From the NCBI GenBank assembly GCA_963664625.1, contig OY761541.1:2232001-2296000 (forward strand): DNA of 64,000 nt, written 5' to 3'. Positions 58,040-64,000 of this stretch are shown piece by piece (the first letter of the stretch is position 1; every line of letters starts with the position of its first letter). Origin of the DNA: CBDCFV01 sp963664625 (GTDB lineage: Bacteria > Chloroflexota > Dehalococcoidia > Lucifugimonadales > UBA3495). The position numbers and the translations under genes are program-made. The notes under the pieces were generated by a model, which did not search any database, was not told the origin of the DNA, and saw only the letters and a program-made list of their open reading frames with translations.

Positions 58040-59326
58040 ATGCTCAAGATTGGCCATGAGGTCGTAAGGCCGGGGGCGAAATACGGCGATTCGCCGGTGA
58101 CCATCCCCGTGCCGGAGGAGTTGGAAACCGTTCCCGGTATTCCCATCAATGACCGCGAGGTCGACTGGTACGCTCGAGAGTATCCCTTGGAGTCCATCAA
58201 CTACACCGAGCGGGCGTCCCGTGACTGGGCTAACACCCTCCGCGACGAACACGCCGAAATGCGCGAGATCCGCAAGGAGCATGACAGGCTCAACCGCGGG
58301 CTGATTATCGCCGGTCGCATGACCGCCGAGATGGAGCCGACGGCCGAGCCCAACGGCGAGGACGTGACGGAGCTGATCAAGGACAAAGCCCGCCAGTTGG
58401 GTTACCTTGAAGTAGGTATCGCTCCCTACGACTATCGCTACGAGTACCAGAGCAAGAAGGGCTTCACCAGCCTTCCTCACGCCATCTGCTTGGCGTACGA
58501 GCAGGACTACGAGCCCACCCAGACGATCCCCAGCGTAGACGCCGAGATCGTGCACTCCAGCACCTACCGGACGCAGGCTGCCGCCGGGTTGGAACTGGGC
58601 AACTTTATCCGCTCACTGGGATACAGGGCCCACGTAATCCACTCGTCCGACGCCACCGGGCCGGTGATCCCCATGTTCGTGGAAGCGGGCCTGGGCCAGT
58701 TGGGCGCCTGCGGCTACCTGTTGACCCCCCACCAGGGCAACCGCTGCCGGTTGATGATGGTGACCACCGACGCCAACATCACCTATGACAAGCCCATCGA
58801 CTACGGCATCCACGCTTTCTGCCAGGTGTGCCAGGTATGCGTGAACCGCTGCCCGGGCCGCGCCCTGATGCGCGACAAGATCTGGTGGAGGGGCTTGGAA
58901 AAGAACAAGTTGTACTTCAAGCGCTGCCGCCCGGTGATGGCCCGCTACTTGGGCTGCGGTATCTGCATGAAGGTATGCCCCATCCAGAAGTACGGCATGA
59001 AGAACGTGATGGAGCACTATGCCGAGACCGGACAGGTGCTGGGCAAGGGCACCCACGACCTGGAAGGGTACACCATCGAGGGCAAGGGCTACTTTGGCCC
59101 CGGTGAACTGCCGGTATTCGATCGCGGCTTCTTCGACATGCCCCAGGGCAGCATCGAGGACCACGCGTTCGACACCTTCAAGAAGCAGGCCGCAGCGGCC
59201 GGCGGTACGATCACTGAAGAGATGATCGAAGAACTGAAGTCCGAGATGAGCCGCGCCATGGGTCAGTCCTATGACGCCGTCGGCATGATCGACGACGACC
59301 TGGACATCGACGCAGACTACATCTAA
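58040..59326 (+). CDS. QueG/RdhA-like corrinoid-type 4Fe-4S reductase, copy 1
   Basis: The 428-residue protein carries two ferredoxin-type motifs: CQVCQVCVNRCP (C-x2-C-x2-C-x3-CP) and, with an upstream Cys, CGICMKVCP. The region before (IPMFVEAGLGQLGACGYLLTPHQGNRCRL) matches the corrinoid domain of reductive dehalogenases and epoxyqueuosine reductase. There is no Tat signal and no RdhB anchor gene, so it is cytoplasmic. Family members use cobalamin in reductive dehalogenation or epoxide reduction. The substrate is unknown. A GGAGGAG site precedes the ATG and a strong terminator follows. Confidence 0.8.
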   Translation: MLKIGHEVVRPGAKYGDSPVTIPVPEELETVPGIPINDREVDWYAREYPLESINYTERASRDWANTLRDEHAEMREIRKEHDRLNRGLIIAGRMTAEMEPTAEPNGEDVTELIKDKARQLGYLEVGIAPYDYRYEYQSKKGFTSLPHAICLAYEQDYEPTQTIPSVDAEIVHSSTYRTQAAAGLELGNFIRSLGYRAHVIHSSDATGPVIPMFVEAGLGQLGACGYLLTPHQGNRCRLMMVTTDANITYDKPIDYGIHAFCQVCQVCVNRCPGRALMRDKIWWRGLEKNKLYFKRCRPVMARYLGCGICMKVCPIQKYGMKNVMEHYAETGQVLGKGTHDLEGYTIEGKGYFGPGELPVFDRGFFDMPQGSIEDHAFDTFKKQAAAAGGTITEEMIEELKSEMSRAMGQSYDAVGMIDDDLDIDADYI

Positions 59327-59382
59327 AGTCGATTGTCAGGAATGCGCCGGGAGACGGTCCCGGCGCCGACCCGGATAACCGC

Positions 59383-59420
59383 AAGCCCGGACCCGTCGCA
59401 AATGGGTCCGGGCTTTTTGT
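59383..59420 (+). terminator. Rho-independent terminator after reductase copy 1
   Basis: The 12-bp stem AAGCCCGGACCC (59383-59394) pairs with 59404-59415, followed by TTTTTG. Very stable. Confidence 0.9.
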
Positions 59421-59498
59421 GGTTCCTGCAGAGTTAATATTCTGTTTTTAAGGGATTAATATCTGTTAACTTGATATAAATTTCCCATGAACATAGGG

Positions 59499-59527
59499 TT
59501 GACAAATATAATTGAAATCGGTATTGT
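59499..59527 (+). promoter_or_regulatory. Promoter of the second QueG/RdhA-like gene
   Basis: TTGACA (59499-59504) and TATTGT (59522-59527) with a 17-bp spacer in AT-rich DNA. With the terminator before it, the second copy is an independent transcript. Confidence 0.75.
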
Positions 59528-59584
59528 ACCCACATTCATGCGTATCAGCCTACTGAGTAGACGAACCATTAGGGAGGAGAGCTC

Positions 59585-60853
59585 ATGCTAAAGATAGGCC
59601 ACGAGGTTGTGCGACCTGGGAGGCGTCCGGGGGATGAACCTGTAACTATTCCGGTACCAGAGGAATTGGAGACAGTCCCGGGTATCCCTTTGAACCAGCG
59701 CGAGGTTGACTGGTACGCCAGAGAGTATCCGCTGGAAACCATGAACATCACCGAGAGGGCCTCTCGCGACTGGGCGAATGCCATCCGTGACACCCACATC
59801 GAGATGCGGGAGATCCGGAAAGAGCACGACAAGCTGAACCGGCCTTTGGTCATGGCCGCCCGTCTCACCGGCGAGAAGGAACCCACCGTGGAGCCGACCG
59901 GAGCAGACGTTTCCCAGGACATCAAGGACAAGGCGCGAGAGCTGGGATTCAGCGAAGTGGGCATCACCTACTACGACTTCCGGTACACCTACCAGAGCAA
60001 GAAAGACTACGTGAAGTATGAGCACGTAATCTGCTTGGCGTACGAGCAGGACTACGAGCCCACCCAGACGATCCCCAGCATCGACGCTGAGATCGTGCAC
60101 TCCAGCACCTACCGGACGGAAGGCGCCGCGGCCCTAGAGTTGGCGGCGTACATCAACTCCATCGGCTACCATGCCCAGATCCACAGCCCCACGGACAACA
60201 CCGGCCCCTACATTCCCATGTTCGTGGAAGCGGGCTTGGGCCAGTTGGGCGCCTGCGGCTACCTGCTGACCCCGTCCGAGGGTTCGCGCTGCCGCTTGAT
60301 CATGATCACCACCGATGCCAACGTCAGCTATGACAAGCCCGTTGACTACGGCATCCACGCTTTCTGCCAGGTGTGCCAGGTATGCGTGAACCGCTGCCCG
60401 GGCCGCGCCCTGATGCGCGACAAGATCTGGTGGAGGGGCTTGGAAAAGAACAAGTTGTACTTCAAGCGCTGTCGCCCGGTGATGGCCCGCTACTTGGGCT
60501 GCGGCATCTGCATGAAGGTGTGCCCCGTCCAGAAGTACGGCATGAAGAACGTGATGGAGCACTATGCCGAGACCGGACAGGTGCTGGGCAAGGGCACCCA
60601 CGACCTGGAAGGGTACACCATCGAGGGCAAGGGCTACTTTGGCCCCGGTGAACTGCCGGTATTCGATCGCGGCTTCTTCGACATGCCCCAGGGCGACACC
60701 GAAGCGTGGGCGTTCGAAAACTTCAAGGAAAGGGCCAGGGCTGCCGGTGAAATCACCGACGAACTGCTCGAGGACTTCCGGAAAGAGGTTGCCCGTGGTC
60801 TGTCCCAGAGCCGGGACGACCTGGAGATGATGGAAGAGGAAGACTACATCTAG
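59585..60853 (+). CDS. QueG/RdhA-like corrinoid-type 4Fe-4S reductase, copy 2
   Basis: The 422-residue paralogue of the preceding gene has the same motifs (CQVCQVCVNRCP; CGICMKVCP) and MFVEAGLGQLGACGYLL. The N-terminal half differs at many positions, as does the C-terminal tail. In contrast 60346-60694 differs from 58801-59149 at only four of 349 bases, a sign of gene conversion or selection over the cluster-binding region. It has its own promoter and terminator, so the two copies can be regulated apart. A GGAGGAGAG site precedes the ATG. Confidence 0.8.
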   Translation: MLKIGHEVVRPGRRPGDEPVTIPVPEELETVPGIPLNQREVDWYAREYPLETMNITERASRDWANAIRDTHIEMREIRKEHDKLNRPLVMAARLTGEKEPTVEPTGADVSQDIKDKARELGFSEVGITYYDFRYTYQSKKDYVKYEHVICLAYEQDYEPTQTIPSIDAEIVHSSTYRTEGAAALELAAYINSIGYHAQIHSPTDNTGPYIPMFVEAGLGQLGACGYLLTPSEGSRCRLIMITTDANVSYDKPVDYGIHAFCQVCQVCVNRCPGRALMRDKIWWRGLEKNKLYFKRCRPVMARYLGCGICMKVCPVQKYGMKNVMEHYAETGQVLGKGTHDLEGYTIEGKGYFGPGELPVFDRGFFDMPQGDTEAWAFENFKERARAAGEITDELLEDFRKEVARGLSQSRDDLEMMEEEDYI

Positions 60854-60889
60854 TAGCGGCCCTCAGCCACATACCCCTTTAGGAACCAG

Positions 60890-60930
60890 AAGGCCCCGGT
60901 CCGACGATTCGGACCGGGGCCTTGTTTTTG
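60890..60930 (+). terminator. Rho-independent terminator after reductase copy 2
   Basis: A 13-bp stem (AAGGCCCCGGTCC, 60890-60902) pairs with 60911-60923, followed by a T-rich tail. Confidence 0.9.
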
Positions 60931-60985
60931 CTTCGGAGGATGGCTGGTCGATGCAGTGCCGAGCCGCGGTGAGGGAGGTAAGTTT

Positions 60986-62254
60986 TTACAACCGGAAGTC
61001 CTCGTAGGTGGGGACACCGGCGGAACGCGGTTGGGTCGCCAACAGGCTTTCCGCCAATCGGGACAGTTCACCCTGATACTTCTCAGGGTCGGAGTCTTTG
61101 CCGCTCAAGTCAAACACCACGTTCTCGCTGCTGAGGGTGCGGGCCAATCGGTTCCTGCTCTGGCCCATGCGGCCGCTGGGATCGACCAAGTAGAGCAGCC
61201 ATTCGTCTTTGCTCTGTTGAAGCTGTTGCGCTTGGGAAATGTCGTTCCGAATCCTCTCGCTGTCAAAGGCGGCGTCGGTGCACAGCACGATCAGCTTGTC
61301 ATAGTCCCGCAGCCAACGCTCCACTTCCTCTTGGTCCGAAGTGCTGTGGCGTTCGACCAAGGCGCTGCCTCGAAAATCTTCGGCGAACACCCAGCACCGG
61401 ACGCCTTGGGACTGCAAGTCGGCCTGAAGCGCTTGGGCGGCATCGGCGTCTTGGCTGGCGCAGGAAATGAAAAAGTCTCCCGACAATGGCGCGGCGTCCA
61501 AAAGAACTTTCTGAAACTCCAGGATGGAGTCTGGGTTTCCGGCGTTGCGGAGGAAAATATCCTCTATGCGGCCCCCGGACCGGTATAGAGTGTCCAAGCC
61601 CACGCTGCTGGGAGCGTCGTGGCGTACTTGGGCCAACCCCTCCGCATTGCTCAGGTCACAATTTTGGAACACCGTATAGCCAATGATGCTGCCCGCGAAC
61701 TTGGTGGCGGACAGGCCCACGTCGTTTAAGGTGGCTTCGTAGAAGTCGGCGTTTTCCAGGATTGCTCCATCCAGAATCGAGCGGGTCAACGCCGACCGGT
61801 GCAACACCGCGCCTGTCAAGTCCGCGTCGGTAAAGTTGGCGCCGGTCAGGTTCGTCCTGGATAGGTTGGTCCCACGCAGGTTGGCCCCCGACAGATTGGC
61901 GTCGGAGAGGACCGCCCGGTCCATGTCCGAATCGGAGAGGTCTGCGCCTCTCAGGTTGGCGCCCCTGAGGTTGGCGCCGTTCAGCAACGACCGGCTCACG
62001 TTCGCTTGCCTCAGGTCGGCCCGGTACATGTGACAGGGGTTCAACCGGCATCCCGACAGGTTGGCCCGGGGCAGAGTGGCGCCCATCAGGTCGGAATCGC
62101 GCAAGTCGGAGCCGTGAAGGTCCACTTGGGCCATACGGGCGTAGCTCAAGTAAGCCGCGTGTAAATCAAAGCTTTCGCCTTGGTGTTCTTCCCTCCAGCG
62201 CGCGACAGCATCGCGGCCCTGTTTGACTAATTGCACTTGCTCCATGTTGGCCAT
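60986..62254 (-). CDS. Pentapeptide-repeat protein with C-terminal TIR domain
   Basis: The 422-residue product has pentapeptide repeats (residues ~50-185: ANLRGANLRGADLSDSDMDRA and many A(D/N)LxG units) forming a right-handed beta helix, then a TIR-like domain (~265-390: DFFISCASQDADAAQALQADL, GVRCWVFAEDF, LIVLCTDAAFDSERIRNDI). Bacterial TIR domains are often NADases in phage defence. The usual catalytic glutamate in the SxWxxxE helix appears to be Asp here (SERIRND), so activity is uncertain. ATG 62254 has GGGAG eight bases upstream. No partner sensor gene is adjacent. Confidence 0.8.
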   Translation of the reverse strand: MANMEQVQLVKQGRDAVARWREEHQGESFDLHAAYLSYARMAQVDLHGSDLRDSDLMGATLPRANLSGCRLNPCHMYRADLRQANVSRSLLNGANLRGANLRGADLSDSDMDRAVLSDANLSGANLRGTNLSRTNLTGANFTDADLTGAVLHRSALTRSILDGAILENADFYEATLNDVGLSATKFAGSIIGYTVFQNCDLSNAEGLAQVRHDAPSSVGLDTLYRSGGRIEDIFLRNAGNPDSILEFQKVLLDAAPLSGDFFISCASQDADAAQALQADLQSQGVRCWVFAEDFRGSALVERHSTSDQEEVERWLRDYDKLIVLCTDAAFDSERIRNDISQAQQLQQSKDEWLLYLVDPSGRMGQSRNRLARTLSSENVVFDLSGKDSDPEKYQGELSRLAESLLATQPRSAGVPTYEDFRL

Positions 62255-62466
62255 AACGGTCACTCCCAACGATAAACAAGTCGGAACTCGTTGACACCGG
62301 CCTGCTCGTCTTATTGCACCGGGAACCCGCTGCGCCAAGAGGCAGATACCGGGCTTAGGGGAAAGTGAAGAAATTTTAGCATACGGCCCAAGCGGGCGCT
62401 AACGTTCAGGCACGCTCAAGTAGCGTTCCGCGTCATGCGCTCTGCTCAGGGGCGATGTTACGGTAG

Positions 62467-62487
62467 ATTCCCGCCCCCCGCGGGAAT
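62467..62487. repeat. Degenerate dRS3-like palindrome, copy 14
   Basis: ATTCCC and GGGAAT arms with a nine-base loop, one longer than the norm, before the thioesterase gene's 3' end. Confidence 0.65.
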
Positions 62488-62532
62488 GACGGTCAGCTCG
62501 GGCCGTGGTTACCGGGCTGGTGCAATGTAGCA

Positions 62533-62886
62533 TCAGCGGTTGGTGTTGATGATGGCGCGGCGGTGGGTGCCCTCGCCTATCTTGCGGTCTCCGTCAAAGG
62601 CTTCAACCTTGAAGGTCAGCCGGTTCCGGTCTATCTCTATCAGTTCGGAATAGGCGATTATGGTTGCGCCGATGTCGGCGGGAGCCAAGTGGCGGATGTT
62701 GACTTCGAATCCTACGGAGGTCTGACCCTCCTCGAGGTGGTCGTGGACCGCTTGGATGGCTGACCGTTCCATCAGGCTGATCATCGAAGGCGTGCTGAAC
62801 TTGTCCACGTGCCCGGCGACGTTATGCTCGCAGACGAGGGTCTGTCGTTCGCCTTTCAGTCCCGGAACGATCTTTGAATCTGCCAT
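62533..62886 (-). CDS. Hotdog-fold thioesterase similar to fluoroacetyl-CoA thioesterase FlK
   Basis: The 117-residue product matches the FlK-like hotdog group: VPGLKGERQTLVCEHNVAGH, FSTPSMISLMERSAIQAVHDHL, GQTSVGFEVNIRHLAPADIG and FKVEAFDGDRKIGEGTHRRAII. FlK hydrolyses fluoroacetyl-CoA through a Thr/Glu/His triad; here STPSMISLMERSA carries the Thr and Glu and LAPADIG is typical. Most relatives act on other small acyl-CoAs. GGAGG before ATG 62886 fixes the start; the larger frame is antisense to argF. It diverges from argF. Confidence 0.85.
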   Translation of the reverse strand: MADSKIVPGLKGERQTLVCEHNVAGHVDKFSTPSMISLMERSAIQAVHDHLEEGQTSVGFEVNIRHLAPADIGATIIAYSELIEIDRNRLTFKVEAFDGDRKIGEGTHRRAIINTNR

Positions 62887-62982
62887 TTGGCGCTGCCTCC
62901 GTATTCGCAATATCCAGTGGGCGTTATGATACCAGATGCCTTGATGGGAGCGTCCAGCTTGAACCCCATCATGGATTAAGAT

Positions 62983-63930
62983 ATGATGCACCACGGTCAG
63001 GTGTGCGGTATGCCCAGCAAACGTGATTTTCTTTCCGTTGATAGCCTCAGCCCCAAGGAAACATTGGACGTTCTCCGTCGCGCGTCGGAGATGAAGTCGG
63101 ACTTGACGCCGAAGCCTCTGGACGGCAAAAGCGTCGCGCTTATCTTCGAGAAGCCATCGCTGCGTACCCGGGCCAGCTTCGAGGTCGGCATCCAGCAGTT
63201 GGGCGGGACCTGCGTATACTTGGGCCAGCAGGAAGTTGGCTTGGGCAGCAGGGAGCCCGCGTCGGACGTGGCGAGAGTGCTGTCGGGCTATGTGGATTGC
63301 ATCGTTGCCCGCGTGTTCTCCCATGAAAGCCTCGAAGAGCTGGCCGCTTACTCCAGCGTTCCCGTTGTAAACGCGCTGTCGGACTGGGAACATCCCTGCC
63401 AGACAATGGCCGACCTGCTCACCATCCAAGAACACAAAGGACCGTTGTCCGGGCTGAAGCTGGCCTTCATCGGCGACGGCAACAACGTGTCGCGCAGCCT
63501 TTGCATAGGACTCCCCCGGCTGGGTATGAGCTTTACCATAGCGGGTCCCCAGGGTTATCACTTGGATGAAGCGTCTCTGTCCAAGGCCCGGAAACAGGCC
63601 GCCGACGAGGCAGTGCAGGTGGAACAGTTTACGGCCCCTGCCGCCGCGTTAAACGGCGCCGATGTGGTGTACACCGACGCTTGGACCAGCATGGGCCAGG
63701 AAGCGGAGTCGGAAATTCGCCGGAAAGCGTTCCAAGGTTACACGGTCGACCCCGCCATGCTGGCGCAAGCCAGCCCAGACGCCATTTTCATGCACGACAT
63801 GCCGGTGCACTACGGAGAGGAAATACCTCCGGGCATGTTGGAGCATGAACAATCGGTCGCCTACAGCCAAGCCCACAACCGGTTGCCCGCTCAAAAGGCC
63901 GTTCTGGAGTTCATACTGGCCGGCGGCTGA
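62983..63930 (+). CDS. argF: Ornithine carbamoyltransferase ArgF
   Basis: ArgF makes citrulline from carbamoyl phosphate and ornithine in arginine synthesis. The 315-residue product has the carbamoyl-phosphate site FEKPSLRTRASFE (S-x-R-T-R), the HPCQ motif (DWEHPCQTMADL), FIGDGNNVSRSL, DAWTSMGQE (the ornithine SMG loop), and HDMPVHYGEE in place of the HCLP of enterobacterial enzymes. The SMG loop separates it from aspartate carbamoyltransferase. ATG 62983 is the first start; ATG 63010 is possible. No arg gene is adjacent in the window. Confidence 0.93.
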   Translation: MMHHGQVCGMPSKRDFLSVDSLSPKETLDVLRRASEMKSDLTPKPLDGKSVALIFEKPSLRTRASFEVGIQQLGGTCVYLGQQEVGLGSREPASDVARVLSGYVDCIVARVFSHESLEELAAYSSVPVVNALSDWEHPCQTMADLLTIQEHKGPLSGLKLAFIGDGNNVSRSLCIGLPRLGMSFTIAGPQGYHLDEASLSKARKQAADEAVQVEQFTAPAAALNGADVVYTDAWTSMGQEAESEIRRKAFQGYTVDPAMLAQASPDAIFMHDMPVHYGEEIPPGMLEHEQSVAYSQAHNRLPAQKAVLEFILAGG

Positions 63931-64000
63931 TTGCCGGCGCTGTTGAGCTACCGCCCACAAACCAAACCCACAAACCAAGCTGCGGGAAGGTGCCCATTGT

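Noticed and set aside
58040..60853. Respiratory reductive dehalogenases (RdhA) for organohalide respiration
   Set aside because: There is no Tat signal and no RdhB anchor gene, and the proteins are close to QueG-type cytoplasmic enzymes. They are called only QueG/RdhA-like.
1906..62487. CRISPR array formed by the repeated ATTCCC palindromes
   Set aside because: Copies are 50 bp to more than 20 kb apart, lie singly between genes, and show no regular spacer or cas gene.
62887..63561. N-terminal extension of the thioesterase frame over argF
   Set aside because: The extension is antisense to argF, while GGAGG before ATG 62886 and the usual FlK length fix the true start.
63700..63930. ArgF being non-functional because HCLP is replaced by HDMP
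   Set aside because: HDxP variants are, to my knowledge, present in other bacterial ornithine carbamoyltransferases, and all other substrate motifs are intact.

Overview
The window is a GC-rich, gene-dense bacterial chromosome segment with no rRNA. It starts inside clpC and ends after argF. The gene content best fits a Chloroflexota bacterium of the Dehalococcoidia/SAR202 type, probably marine or host-associated: class III CoA-transferases, tandem Rieske oxygenase alpha subunits, sat-aprBA, corrinoid-type 4Fe-4S reductases without export signals, a split molybdopterin pathway, and many short dispersed palindromes. This assignment is inferred from gene content; no marker gene was compared.

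Layout. 1-8 kb: clpC, a membrane protein with a winged-helix-like tail, a tail-anchored DnaJ-type zinc-finger protein and a mosaic DUF192/RCC1/LRR lipoprotein. Two arrays of an 11-bp-phased ATCATAG motif lie here. 8-15 kb: radA, moaD-moaE, two class III CoA-transferases around an orphan HicB and an acidic protein, and an MFS exporter. 15-24 kb: an HpaB-type flavin monooxygenase, a DUF59 protein with an amidohydrolase, two tandem ABM monooxygenases, tRNA-Lys(UUU) followed by an AT-richer CBS-HEPN gene, a GMC oxidoreductase and a methyltransferase. 24-28 kb: the miaB-nadA operon, a coiled-coil putative nuclease and a small membrane protein. 28-36 kb: an aromatic-oxidation cluster with a BphB-like dihydrodiol dehydrogenase, four Rieske oxygenase alpha subunits, one beta subunit and a methyltransferase. 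36-42 kb: nadE, a three-gene operon ending in a PaREP1/HEPN-like protein, and two coupled moeA paralogues. 42-50 kb: sat, aprB and aprA, then a cobalamin riboswitch with promoter and terminator ahead of an unrecognised protein and a FhuF-like Fe-S reductase, then an MFS exporter and a CDGSH protein. 50-64 kb: a leucine/glutamate-type dehydrogenase, cyclophilin, an MFS carrier, rsmI, a methyltransferase, a TPP enzyme, two tandem QueG/RdhA-like reductases, a pentapeptide-TIR protein, a FlK-like thioesterase and argF.

How the parts fit. The Rieske cluster, the dihydrodiol dehydrogenase, HpaB, ABM, GMC and CoA-transferase genes look like an oxidative catabolic repertoire for aromatic or recalcitrant carbon. 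Sat-AprBA adds sulfur chemistry; dsrAB, qmo and aprM are not in the window, so direction cannot be read. MoaD, MoaE and two MoeA proteins supply molybdenum cofactor. The B12-controlled Fe-S reductase and the two corrinoid-type reductases suggest that cobalamin matters to this cell.

Repeats are a second layer. At least fourteen copies of a 20-bp palindrome matching ATTCCC-N8-GGGAAT sit between genes. One copy lies inside a 121-bp element with 11-bp terminal inverted repeats. A separate 46-bp sequence occurs as a perfect inverted copy 24.6 kb away, and a related repeat has been absorbed into an MFS coding region. The best leads for something undescribed are the B12-riboswitch operon, the HEPN-containing operon at 37.7-39.0 kb, the extra N-terminal helix shared by all three MFS transporters, and the phased ATCATAG arrays.
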